Assembly (NCBI GenBank): GCA_964494385.1
Contig: CAZBSE010000018.1
Coordinates: 1 to 38,504, forward strand
Origin: CAZBSE01 sp964494385
GTDB lineage: Bacteria > Actinomycetota > Humimicrobiia > Humimicrobiales > Humimicrobiaceae
Direction of reading: 5' to 3'
DNA length: 38,504 nt
Under the pieces are notes generated by a model that did not search any database, was not told the DNA's origin, and saw nothing but the letters and a program-made list of their open reading frames with translations. Positions 15,277 through 24,059 of this stretch are shown piece by piece. Every line of letters begins with the position of its first letter. Position 1 is the stretch's first letter. The position numbers were made by a program, and so were the translations under genes.

Positions 15277-16784
15277 GCCTGAAAATGAAGGAAATATATA
15301 AAAGCGGATTTGCCGGACATAAAACTGTGGTCGGCGTTCTTAGGACTATTGAATGTTTCAATATGATCAGGAGAGGAGATAAGGTGCTCATCTCTATATC
15401 AGGCGGACCTGACTCTACATTTCTGGCCCATCTGCTTTATTTAATGAAGCCTGCCCTTGATCTTGAGCTTTATGGTTTTTGCCTGGATCATATGACCAGA
15501 GAGGGAGAGTCTGCAGAGGACACGTTATTTGTAGATAAGCTGTGCAGAGAACTGGGCATTAAATTATTCAAGCGGAAGATAGATGTGAAGAAATGGTGTA
15601 GTTCAAATAAGCTCTCATTTCAGGAGGGAGCAAGAAAAATAAGGCGCAGAGAATTACTGGAGATTTCCGGTAAAAAAGACATAGGAAAGATTGCTGTGGG
15701 TCATAATGCAGATGACAATATAGAAACTTTTTTTATGCGTCTTATGAGAGGTACGGGTGCAAAGGGACTTTCAGGCATAAGACCGGTCAGCGGAAAATTT
15801 GTAAGGCCCCTTATTAATACTTTCAGGAAAGATATTACCACTTATCTGGATGATAAAAAAATTCCTTATTGTGTGGACAGGACCAACCTTGAAAATATAT
15901 ATTTTAGGAACAGGATAAGAAATATTCTCATTCCCTTTATAGAAAAGAATTTTACGAAATCCTTCAAATATAACGTATTAAGATCCATGAATATACTGGG
16001 AGATGAAGATAAATTTTTAAAACAGTATGCATGGACCAGGCTTCTGGATATGGCTTCTATAAAAAGAGACAGAGCAGGAAAGTATACCGTTTTAATTAAA
16101 TTTTCCGTTCCGGATATTAAAAAGGAGACTGCAGCTGTGCAGAGAAGAATAGTACTTGCGGCACTGGAAATGATCAGAGGCACCCTTGAAGATATAAAGT
16201 TTAAAAATGTAGATGATATTTTAAGTATCTGTATAATGGGAGGAGAGAGCAAGTCCGTCCAGCCGGAAGAAAAAGTGAGAGTTTTCAAAATAGGCGGCTT
16301 TATTTATTTTGTTAATCTTGATTATAAGGATGTTTTACCCCGTGAGTTAGAATTATTTTTAAAGGGCAGCAAAAATACAGACATTAAGGGAAGAGGAACG
16401 CAAATAAAAATAGGGGCAAGAATGAAATTGGGCGGGTTTAATATGGAAATTTTATCCGAGTTATTGAAGCCGGGCGGGGTGGGGCTGAAATTCGAGCGAT
16501 CCGAAGGTGATGAGGCTTTTATTGATTATGCAAAAATAAAACCTCCGCTTAAGGTAAGAAAATGGAGGAGGGGAGATAGATTTTATCCCCTTGGCATGAA
16601 GGAAGAGAAAAAACTGCAGGATTTTTTTACCGATAACAAGGTTCCCGTTCATTTGAGGAAATTAATACCTGTATTTACAGACAGTGAAAAGATTATATGG
16701 CTGGGAAAATACAGGGTCGATAACAGGGTCAAAATAACAGAGGATACCAGTAAAGTATTGCATTTGAAATTATTTAAAAAATGA
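15273..16784 (+). CDS. tilS: tRNA(Ile)-lysidine synthase
   Basis: This enzyme converts C34 of the tRNA-Ile(CAU) anticodon to lysidine with ATP and lysine, so that the tRNA reads AUA. The PP-loop motif SGGPDS is at residues 43-48. HMTREGESAEDTLFV, VGHNADDNIETFFMRLMRGTG and GIRPV also match the family's catalytic core. The C-terminal TilS domain (about 415-500: KVRKWRRGDRFYPLGM, KKLQDFFTDNKVP) is complete. At 503 residues it is of the long type. AUA codons are common in this window, which makes the enzyme important. Confidence 0.95.
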   Translation: MSLKMKEIYKSGFAGHKTVVGVLRTIECFNMIRRGDKVLISISGGPDSTFLAHLLYLMKPALDLELYGFCLDHMTREGESAEDTLFVDKLCRELGIKLFKRKIDVKKWCSSNKLSFQEGARKIRRRELLEISGKKDIGKIAVGHNADDNIETFFMRLMRGTGAKGLSGIRPVSGKFVRPLINTFRKDITTYLDDKKIPYCVDRTNLENIYFRNRIRNILIPFIEKNFTKSFKYNVLRSMNILGDEDKFLKQYAWTRLLDMASIKRDRAGKYTVLIKFSVPDIKKETAAVQRRIVLAALEMIRGTLEDIKFKNVDDILSICIMGGESKSVQPEEKVRVFKIGGFIYFVNLDYKDVLPRELELFLKGSKNTDIKGRGTQIKIGARMKLGGFNMEILSELLKPGGVGLKFERSEGDEAFIDYAKIKPPLKVRKWRRGDRFYPLGMKEEKKLQDFFTDNKVPVHLRKLIPVFTDSEKIIWLGKYRVDNRVKITEDTSKVLHLKLFKK

Positions 16785-16826
16785 TTTATATATGATTCAG
16801 TAAATTATATTTTTAAAGGGAAATTA

Positions 16827-17402
16827 ATGGTGCAGTATAAGTTAAAAAAATATAACGGTGAAAAAGTCCTGGTATACGGTAAAAAGAAGATCAAGATACT
16901 GATAGACAAGAAACAGCTGAGTAGAAGAATAAAGGAATTGGGGCAGGAAATTACCAGGGATTATGAAGATAAATACCCCATTCTGGTGTCGGTCTTAAGG
17001 GGTTCTTTTATTTTTGTTGCTGATATAAGCAGGGAGATAAAAATACCGGTTACTTTTGATTTTATGGCTATTTCGAGTTACGGGGATTCCAAGGTAAGTT
17101 CCGGTATTGTAAGAATAACCAAGGATCTGGAATCCAGCATTGAGAGCAGGGAAGTACTTATAATAGAGGATATAATAGACTCCGGCAGGACCTTAAATTA
17201 TTTAATAAAAAACCTGCAGGCCAGAAATCCCAAGAATGTGGAGGTATGCGCACTTCTGGATAAAAATGTTCCCAGAAAAACGGAAAATAAGGTTAAATAT
17301 AAAGGATTTGATATTCCTAACAAGTTTGTGGTAGGATATGGTCTTGATTTTGCAGAGGAATATAGAAATTTTCCTTTTGTAGGATATATTGAAAATGAGT
17401 AG
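16827..17402 (+). CDS. hpt: Hypoxanthine phosphoribosyltransferase
   Basis: A 191-residue type I PRTase that converts hypoxanthine or guanine to IMP or GMP with PRPP. The PRPP loop VLIIEDIIDSGRTLNYL is present, along with the N-terminal PILVSVLRGSFIFVADISR and the purine-contact end KFVVGYGLDFAEEYRNFPFVGY. The order tilS-hpt-ftsH-folE-folP is a classic Gram-positive arrangement. An AAAGGGA ribosome site precedes the ATG. Confidence 0.95.
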   Translation: MVQYKLKKYNGEKVLVYGKKKIKILIDKKQLSRRIKELGQEITRDYEDKYPILVSVLRGSFIFVADISREIKIPVTFDFMAISSYGDSKVSSGIVRITKDLESSIESREVLIIEDIIDSGRTLNYLIKNLQARNPKNVEVCALLDKNVPRKTENKVKYKGFDIPNKFVVGYGLDFAEEYRNFPFVGYIENE

Positions 17403-17460
17403 TAATTATATTATTATCTAGGAAGTGATAAACGAAAAGTAGTTAAGGAGTTGTTTTAGT

Positions 17461-19398
17461 TTGAAAAATAATAAAATTTTTAAAAGCAGAGGATTTAAAA
17501 ACATAGCGTTATTAATATTGCTTATAGTGGTTATGTTTTTAATTTTTAGAAATCCTTTTTTTCTCTCGTCTGAAGTAATAGATTACAATTTAAATGAGTT
17601 TGTACAAGCAGTAGAACAGGGCAGGGTAAGTTCTTCTGTGCCGATGGTGATTAAGGGCCAGGACAGGATAATCGAGGGTGAACTGGTAGATGGAACCAGA
17701 TTTACGGTTTCATATCTGGAAGACTATAACGTTACACAATTCCTGCTGGATAAGGGCCTGCCCTTTAGGGCCGATAATCAGAAACAATCCGTATGGATTC
17801 AGATTTTAATAAGTGCCATACCTTTCGTTATAATGTTCGGCCTTATATTCTTTATGATGAATCAGCTCCAGGGCGGGGGCTCCAAGGTGCTTCAGTTCGG
17901 AAAGAGCAAGGCAAGAATGGTAAACAAAGGCAAAAAAAGAGTCACCTTTAAAGATGTAGCGGGAGTTGATGAAGCGGTAGAAGAATTAAGAGAAATCGAG
18001 GAATTTTTGGAAAATCCAAGTAAATTTAAGGCCATGGGCGCAAAAATACCAAAGGGCGTCCTGTTATATGGACCGCCGGGAACCGGAAAAACGCTGCTGG
18101 CAAGAGCAGTTGCAGGCGAAGCCGGAGTGCCGTTTTTCAGTATAAGCGGTTCCGAATTTGTGGAAATGTTTGTAGGTGTGGGAGCATCCAGAGTAAGGGA
18201 TCTTTTTAATCAGGCCAAGACGAGCCAGCCTTCAATAATATTTATGGATGAAATTGATGCGGTTGGAAGACATAGAGGAGCCGGATTAGGCGGGGGCCAT
18301 GACGAAAGAGAACAGACCTTAAACCAGATTCTGGTGGAAATGGATGGTTTCGACCAGACCAGCACCGTGATTTTGATAGCTGCTACCAATCGTCCGGATA
18401 TCCTGGACCCTGCGCTGCTGAGGCCCGGCAGATTTGACAGGCAGATAGCGGTGGACAGACCTGATTTGCCTGGCAGGGAAAAAATACTTGAAATCCATGC
18501 CAGAGGAAAACCGCTGGACAAAAGTGTTAATTTAAAGACTATAGCCAAACAGACTCCCGGGTTTACAGGGGCCGATCTGGCCAATCTTTTTAATGAAGCT
18601 TCTCTTCTTGCAGCGAGGCATAATAAGAAAAAGATAACCATGTTCGAAATAGAAGAAGCGGTTGAGAGAGTAATAGCGGGACCTGAAAAGAAAACAAGAA
18701 TTATATCAGAGGAAGAAAAGAGAATAATAGCCTATCACGAATCAGGCCATGCCATACTTTCATATATCCTTCCCCATACCGATCCTATTCATAAGATGTC
18801 TATTATTTCAAGGGGAAGAGCTCTGGGCTATGTGATTACTCTTCCCGAGGAAGACAGGTTTCTAAAATCAAAAAAGGAACTTCTGGACAATATTACTCAG
18901 CTCCTGGGAGGCAGGGTAAGCGAAGAGATGAATTTTAACGACATAACCTCAGGGGCACAGAATGACCTGGAAAGGGCCACAAAAATTACAAGAAAAATGA
19001 TAACTGAATATGGAATGAGTAAAAGGCTGGGACCGGTTACCTTTAAGGGTGAAGAAGAAGAAGTATTTTTAGGAAAAGAAATAGGGTCAAGACCCCATTA
19101 CAGCGATAAAATTGCTTCTACCATAGATGAAGAAGTCCATAATATAATTATGGATAGTTATGAAAGGGCGAGAAAAACGCTTACAGAGAATAAGGAAACT
19201 TTAAATAATCTGGCCAATGAGTTAATGAAAAAGGAAACTCTCACCAGGGAAGAAATACTAAAAGTATTGTCCAAGGTGGAAAGCAAGAAAAGCAAGAGGA
19301 TTGAACAGGTGGGAGTAAAAAATAAAATTTCTGGTACCGAGAATAAAAAAAGTAGAGCTGCAAAAAAGAAAACTGTAAAAGCAGCCGGTAAACAGTAA
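17461..19398 (+). CDS. ftsH: ATP-dependent zinc metalloprotease FtsH
   Basis: A 645-residue membrane AAA+ protease for quality control of membrane and regulatory proteins. Two membrane segments (about 13-31 and 111-133) flank an extracytoplasmic domain. Walker A GPPGTGKT begins at residue 204, Walker B is IIFMDEIDAVGRHRG, and the SRH has ATNRPDILDPALLRPGRFDR. The zinc site HESGH is at 426-430, with the later Asp ligand in the NDLERATKI region. The tail (about 612-645) is Lys-rich and low in complexity. The start is TTG after AAGGAG. Confidence 0.97.
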   Translation: MKNNKIFKSRGFKNIALLILLIVVMFLIFRNPFFLSSEVIDYNLNEFVQAVEQGRVSSSVPMVIKGQDRIIEGELVDGTRFTVSYLEDYNVTQFLLDKGLPFRADNQKQSVWIQILISAIPFVIMFGLIFFMMNQLQGGGSKVLQFGKSKARMVNKGKKRVTFKDVAGVDEAVEELREIEEFLENPSKFKAMGAKIPKGVLLYGPPGTGKTLLARAVAGEAGVPFFSISGSEFVEMFVGVGASRVRDLFNQAKTSQPSIIFMDEIDAVGRHRGAGLGGGHDEREQTLNQILVEMDGFDQTSTVILIAATNRPDILDPALLRPGRFDRQIAVDRPDLPGREKILEIHARGKPLDKSVNLKTIAKQTPGFTGADLANLFNEASLLAARHNKKKITMFEIEEAVERVIAGPEKKTRIISEEEKRIIAYHESGHAILSYILPHTDPIHKMSIISRGRALGYVITLPEEDRFLKSKKELLDNITQLLGGRVSEEMNFNDITSGAQNDLERATKITRKMITEYGMSKRLGPVTFKGEEEEVFLGKEIGSRPHYSDKIASTIDEEVHNIIMDSYERARKTLTENKETLNNLANELMKKETLTREEILKVLSKVESKKSKRIEQVGVKNKISGTENKKSRAAKKKTVKAAGKQ

Positions 19399-19464
19399 AC
19401 GTAAAGAGGTTTTCATAAGAGAAGCTTTTTAATTTCCAAAAAATAAGCCAAACATTTTAAAAAT

Positions 19465-19491
19465 CAGCTTTCCAGTATTTCAGGGAAGCTG
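19465..19491 (+). terminator. Hairpin in the ftsH-folE gap
   Basis: CAGCTTTCC (19465-19473) pairs with GGGAAGCTG (19483-19491) with one G.T pair and a 9-nt loop. No U-tract follows, so it may be a weak terminator or a processing/stability hairpin. Confidence 0.4.
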
Positions 19492-19596
19492 AGTCTATTA
19501 TCATTTGCAGGAAGTAAAATGGCTTGAGCCAAATTACAAAAATAGGATTTGATATTAGATTTAAACGTAATATTGATTTAAGTCAGGAGCTAGCCA

Positions 19597-20163
19597 TTGG
19601 ATAGAAAAATGATAGAAGAAGGAGTAAAGTTAATACTGGAAGGTATCGGGGAAGATTTAAACAGAGAAGGTCTTAAAGAAACCCCGCGAAGGGTAGCTGA
19701 GATGTATGAGGAAATATTCAGTGGGATCGGGCAGGATCCATCCGCAGAACTTGGGTCGATGTTTGACGAGAACCATGATGAGATAATACTGGTAAAGGAT
19801 ATACCCTTTTATTCGATATGCGAGCATCACATGGTACCTTTCATCGGGAAAGCTCATATAGCCTATATTCCAAATAAAGCCGGAAAAATTATCGGTCTGA
19901 GCAAGCTTACCAGAGTGCTGGATATTGTGGCCAGGAGGCTGCAGGTTCAGGAAAGGCTGACTTCGATAGTGGCGGATACCATTATGAAAAAAATAAATCC
20001 CAGGGGCGTTCTGGTCATTGTGGAAGCGGAACACCTGTGTATGAGTATGAGAGGGGTCAAGAAGCCGAATACGCTGACTGTTACTTCTGCGGTAAGGGGC
20101 CTATTCAGGGAAAACCCGGCTTCAAGGGCTGAGGTACTGGCCCTAATCAGGCCAAATAAATAA
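19597..20163 (+). CDS. folE: GTP cyclohydrolase I (FolE1)
   Basis: It converts GTP to 7,8-dihydroneopterin triphosphate, the first step of folate synthesis. The length is 188 residues. The zinc ligands are in ICEHHMVPF (Cys75, His78) and in AEHLCMSMRG (second Cys). ETPRRVAEMYEEIFSG and KLTRVLDIVARRLQVQERLT are standard family blocks. The start is TTG, with CAGGAG ahead of it. It stands 3 bp from folP. Confidence 0.96.
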   Translation: MDRKMIEEGVKLILEGIGEDLNREGLKETPRRVAEMYEEIFSGIGQDPSAELGSMFDENHDEIILVKDIPFYSICEHHMVPFIGKAHIAYIPNKAGKIIGLSKLTRVLDIVARRLQVQERLTSIVADTIMKKINPRGVLVIVEAEHLCMSMRGVKKPNTLTVTSAVRGLFRENPASRAEVLALIRPNK

Positions 20164-20166
20164 AGT

Positions 20167-21378
20167 ATGAAGTTTAAAATAAGAGCCTTAAACATAAAAA
20201 CCAGGCAGGAAGGTTTAAAGGAATTTAAAAACATAGGGGCCACTTCTGCCGGGTCCCATATAATGATAGATAAGATCTTTCCGATGTCCCTAAAAGTCAG
20301 GGATATTGATCCGCTGGCCGCAAATATTTTAAAGCAGGAAATGCTGGCCAGAGATGGAGATGTGGTAACTTCCAGAAGCTCAATTACAAATGCCGGCGGC
20401 AGGGCGGATATTATTATTCAGGGAACATCAAAAAGTATCAGAAATCTAATAGAAAAAATAAAAAAGCAGCCATTTGGCCTCAAGGCTCTGTCCGGCAGTC
20501 TGGAAGAATATCTAAACAGTCTTGATGAAAATAAAAAACAAAAAGAACTTATAATAGGTAAAAAAAAATTCAATCCGCACAGAGATATTCTGATAATGGG
20601 CATTTTAAATGTTACACCGGATTCTTTTTATGATGGAGGATACTATTTCAAGAAGGATAAAGCTCTGAGCAGGGCTGAAGCCATAATCAAAGAGGGCGCA
20701 CATATAATTGATGTAGGAGGAATGTCGACCAGGCCCGGTTCCCTTCCCGTGAGCATTGAACAGGAAATCAAAAGAGTCATCCCCGTAATAGAATATATCG
20801 GTAAAAATCATAATATTTTGATATCTGTCGATACCTGCAGATCGGAAGTAGCGCAAAGAGCCATAGCTGCAGGGGCGCATATCATAAATGATATCAGCGG
20901 ACTTTCAATGGATGCCGGTATGGTAAAAGTAATTGCCAAAAGCGGTGTTTCGGTAGTTATTATGCACATTAAGGGAACTCCCGAAAATATGCAGGAAAAT
21001 CCGGAGTATGAAAATGTAATAGATGAAATCTATGACTATCTTGAGGATAGGGCCGATATGGCAATTGGTTCAGGAATAAAGCAGGATAAAATAATTATAG
21101 ATCCGGGGATTGGATTTGGAAAAACCACAGGACATAATCTGGAGATATTAAATAAAATAAGTGAATTCAAGATGATGGGATACCCTCTGCTTATGGGGGC
21201 TTCAAGAAAATCTTTTATTGGCAGCATCCTGGATCTGCCGGCAGAAGAAAGGCTGGAAGGAAGTCTTGCTGCATCGGTATATTCGGTAATAAGAGGGGTA
21301 AATATCTTAAGGGTTCATGATGTTAAGGAAACAATAAGAGCGGTAAAAATTGCTAAAAGTATTATTAACGGATTTTGA
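20167..21378 (+). CDS. folP: Dihydropteroate synthase with N-terminal extension
   Basis: It joins 6-hydroxymethyl-dihydropterin pyrophosphate with p-aminobenzoate. The DHPS core starts near residue 138 (ILIMGILNVTPDSFYDGG) and includes DVGGMSTRPGS, SVDTCRSEVAQRAIAAGAHIINDISG, IIDPGIGFGKT and GASRKSFIG. The protein has 403 residues, about 135 more than a standard DHPS. The extension (MKFKIRALNI to about 135) resembles segments on some other anaerobe DHPS proteins, including a DPLAANILKQEMLARDGDVV block; its role is unknown to me. It is tightly coupled to folE and folBK. Confidence 0.93.
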   Translation: MKFKIRALNIKTRQEGLKEFKNIGATSAGSHIMIDKIFPMSLKVRDIDPLAANILKQEMLARDGDVVTSRSSITNAGGRADIIIQGTSKSIRNLIEKIKKQPFGLKALSGSLEEYLNSLDENKKQKELIIGKKKFNPHRDILIMGILNVTPDSFYDGGYYFKKDKALSRAEAIIKEGAHIIDVGGMSTRPGSLPVSIEQEIKRVIPVIEYIGKNHNILISVDTCRSEVAQRAIAAGAHIINDISGLSMDAGMVKVIAKSGVSVVIMHIKGTPENMQENPEYENVIDEIYDYLEDRADMAIGSGIKQDKIIIDPGIGFGKTTGHNLEILNKISEFKMMGYPLLMGASRKSFIGSILDLPAEERLEGSLAASVYSVIRGVNILRVHDVKETIRAVKIAKSIINGF

Positions 21379-21389
21379 AATAAATTAGA

Positions 21390-22280
21390 ATGTTTAAAAT
21401 ATTAATAAAGAATCTTAATCTATTTGGCTACCACGGTGTGAGGGAAGAAGAAAAGAGAAATGGCCAGAATTTCCGATTCAACGTTGAAGTGTCTTTAAAC
21501 AAAGATAACCTCGTAAAAAATGATTGCATGGAAGATACCCTGAATTATTCCGAGATGATAAATATTATAAAGGACATCAACAATAAGAATAGATTCAATC
21601 TCCTGGAAACACTTTCAAAAACAATAGCCGGCAGAATAATGGATATGTCGCCTATGATAGGAAAAGTAAAGGTAAGAGTGGAGAAAACGGCTCCTCCCAT
21701 AAAAGAGAATCTGGGATCGGTAGGAGTTGAATATGTGCTGGACAGGAAAAGTGCAGAAGGAGCAGAAGAAAGCAAACCGGGAAAAAGTAAAATTGATGTT
21801 TTTATGTCCCTGGGGTCAAATATGGGAAAAAGAGAAGACAATTTAAGGAGAGCTGTTGATTTAATCGGTAAAAGTACCGATATTGACATACTTAAAGTAT
21901 CTTCGATATATGAAACGGAGCCGATGTATGTTAAGGATCAGGATTTTTTTTATAACATCGTACTGCTGGCAAAAGTAAATGAAGAAGTTAACCCATTTAA
22001 AATTCTGGGATTTTTAAAAGGGATCGAATTTAGTTTAGGAGGCAAGAGGGATAAAAGATATGGTCCAAGGGTAATAGATATAGATTTATTATATTATGGG
22101 GGCGTGTCCATAGAATCCGATTTTTTGACCATACCCCATCCAAAGATTGCCGAAAGGAAATTTGTACTGGTTCCCCTGGGCGAGATAGCTCCGGAATTTA
22201 AAATAAAAGGAAAGAGCATAAAGAAAGTTATTGATGAAGGTAAACTTACCGAAAAGGTGACCCTGGTAAAGGATTGGTAA
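21390..22280 (+). CDS. folK: Bifunctional dihydroneopterin aldolase / HPPK
   Basis: A FolB-FolK fusion of 296 residues. Residues 1-118 are dihydroneopterin aldolase (NLFGYHGVREEEKRNGQNF, with the catalytic Lys in KVRVEKTAPPI). After a short Glu/Ser/Lys linker (about 119-130) comes HPPK: FMSLGSNMGKREDNL, SSIYETEPMYVKDQDFFYN and RYGPRVIDIDLLYYGG with the Mg-binding Asp pair. The two enzymes act in succession, and fusion is seen in several bacteria. No good Shine-Dalgarno site is seen, and the gap to folP is 11 bp. Confidence 0.94.
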   Translation: MFKILIKNLNLFGYHGVREEEKRNGQNFRFNVEVSLNKDNLVKNDCMEDTLNYSEMINIIKDINNKNRFNLLETLSKTIAGRIMDMSPMIGKVKVRVEKTAPPIKENLGSVGVEYVLDRKSAEGAEESKPGKSKIDVFMSLGSNMGKREDNLRRAVDLIGKSTDIDILKVSSIYETEPMYVKDQDFFYNIVLLAKVNEEVNPFKILGFLKGIEFSLGGKRDKRYGPRVIDIDLLYYGGVSIESDFLTIPHPKIAERKFVLVPLGEIAPEFKIKGKSIKKVIDEGKLTEKVTLVKDW

Positions 22281-22632
22281 AATCCTTGCGGTGCATACAT
22301 TAATCCTGCAAAAGAATTACTTTCTAAAAGATAAAGACCTTCTTTCAAATAAAAATTTATTTTACTAAATAGAAAAATAATTTGATATATCACGCATCAC
22401 TTGTATAATCAATCTTGTGCAAACTAAGCTCGTATATTGGAAAAACTCAAGGGCAGACTTAGGGATTACTTCTTATTTGTCGGGCTGGAAGGTTAAAAAA
22501 CTGTTGAGAATAGTATATAAGCCGAGTTATAAACTAAAAATACTTTAAAGATTTATTTAAAGTTGCATAAGAAAACAATTGTAATTTTTATTTAATAAGA
22601 TTAAAAAATTTAAGTTGCTTATAAGGATTAAG
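22281..22632 (+). other. folBK-rpoD intergenic region and rpoD leader
   Basis: Non-coding. It holds a very good promoter (22382-22409). The resulting leader to the rpoD start is about 215 nt, AT-rich, with no riboswitch or strong hairpin that I can recognise. Confidence 0.55.
22382..22409 (+). promoter_or_regulatory. Sigma-70 promoter for rpoD
   Basis: TTGATA (22382-22387, 5/6) and TATAAT (22404-22409, 6/6) at 16 bp spacing. Its quality suggests that housekeeping sigma transcribes its own gene. Confidence 0.7.
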
Positions 22633-23742
22633 GTGATAAAGATTAAAAGAGGGTCAGAGTTTAAAATAGAAGAAGTAAAGATGCTGATTAGCAAAGGTAA
22701 GGTAGATGGCCTGCTTACCATTGAAGAGATCACTGAAACACTTTCAGATATAGAACTTTCCAAAGAGCAAATTGAAAATATTTATGATGTTATCCAAAAC
22801 TTGGGAATAGAAATTGTAAACGAAGATGATGAAGATATTAACAGTAGAGGTTCGGGTAAAAAAGGCGGGGCAGAGATTTTAGACAAAGGGCTGGATCTTA
22901 CTATTAAATCTCCTGCAAACGATTCGGTTAGAATGTACCTTAAGGAAATTGGAAAAATTAAGCTCCTTACTGCTCACGAAGAAGTGCAGCTGGCAAAAAA
23001 AAATGAAGCGGGGAACTTAGCAGCAAGACAATTACTGGTGAAGGCGAACCTGAGACTGGTGGTAAGCATTGCCAAAAAATATTTTGGAAGAGGCTTGCTT
23101 TTTTTAGACCTCATACAGGAAGGAAATCTTGGACTGATGAAGGCGGTAGAGAAATTTGACTACAGGAGAGGTTTTAAATTTTCTACGTACGCAACCTGGT
23201 GGATAAGGCAGGCCATTACAAGAGCTTTGGCTGATCAGGCCAGGACTATTAGGATCCCGGTTCATATGATAGATAACATTAATAAATTAGTCAGGGTCCA
23301 AAGACAATTGCTTCAAGAACTTGGCAGGGATCCTTCCCCCGAAGAGATTTCAAAGAAAATGGATTTTACCCCCGGCAAAATAAGGGAAATAATCAGAATA
23401 AGTCAGCATCCTATTTCATTTGAAACTCCCATAGGTGAGGAAGGTGATAGTAGCCTTGCTGATTTTATAGAGGATTCGGAAGCAGAAGCGCCTTTGGATG
23501 CTGCGTCTTTTAAGATGCTTCAAAATAATCTAAAAGAAACCCTTAATACCTTAAAGTATAGAGAAAGAAAAATTTTAGAACTAAGATTTGGTATAAATGA
23601 TGGACATCCCAGAACTCTTGAAGAAGTGGGCAGGGAGTTTGGAGTAACCAGAGAAAGAATAAGACAGATAGAATCAAAAGCTTTAGGAAAGCTCAGACAT
23701 CCGAATAGAAGCGGGGTTTTGAGGGATTTTCTGGAACACTAA
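22633..23742 (+). CDS. rpoD: Primary RNA polymerase sigma factor (RpoD/SigA)
   Basis: A 369-residue group 1 sigma-70. Region 1.1 (about 8-60: EEVKMLISKGKVDGLLTIEEI) is present, followed by an acidic/Gly-rich spacer, region 1.2 (SVRMYLKEIGKIKLLT), region 2 with YATWWIRQAITRALADQARTIRIP, region 3 with PSPEEISKKM, and region 4.2 with TLEEVGREFGVTRERIRQIE and LRDFLEH at the end. I prefer GTG 22633, which has AAGGAT just upstream, to TTG 22615, which has no ribosome site; the choice adds or removes six residues. It is transcribed alone. Confidence 0.95.
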   Translation: MIKIKRGSEFKIEEVKMLISKGKVDGLLTIEEITETLSDIELSKEQIENIYDVIQNLGIEIVNEDDEDINSRGSGKKGGAEILDKGLDLTIKSPANDSVRMYLKEIGKIKLLTAHEEVQLAKKNEAGNLAARQLLVKANLRLVVSIAKKYFGRGLLFLDLIQEGNLGLMKAVEKFDYRRGFKFSTYATWWIRQAITRALADQARTIRIPVHMIDNINKLVRVQRQLLQELGRDPSPEEISKKMDFTPGKIREIIRISQHPISFETPIGEEGDSSLADFIEDSEAEAPLDAASFKMLQNNLKETLNTLKYRERKILELRFGINDGHPRTLEEVGREFGVTRERIRQIESKALGKLRHPNRSGVLRDFLEH

Positions 23743-24059
23743 GTTAACTGTAGGCTGTAATTTAGCTGTGGTTTATCATGTTAGCAAGTCTGCCGCCGGC
23801 TTTGTTAGCGGGTATTTAAAAGTAGAATTTAATCATTTTCTTTGGCCCCATGCTTCTAAAAACTTTTTATATATGAGAGCAGATCTTTTTAAAAAATTTA
23901 TCTAAGCCCCGATTTGATTTGAAAATGTTTATTAAGGAAATACTGTTTTATCCCTGGATTATTGCAATTACTCATAATGTAATGTATTTTTATGCCTGAT
24001 CATTTTCCTGCAATGTATTAATAATAAATTGAAATTATTATCTTTACTAAAAATAAATT
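23743..24059 (+). other. rpoD-ABC-F intergenic region
   Basis: About 317 bp of AT-rich sequence with no gene. There is no convincing terminator after rpoD and no Shine-Dalgarno site before the ABC-F start. A weak promoter (TTGCAA about 23964, TATTTT 17 bp on) may serve the ABC-F gene. Confidence 0.5.
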
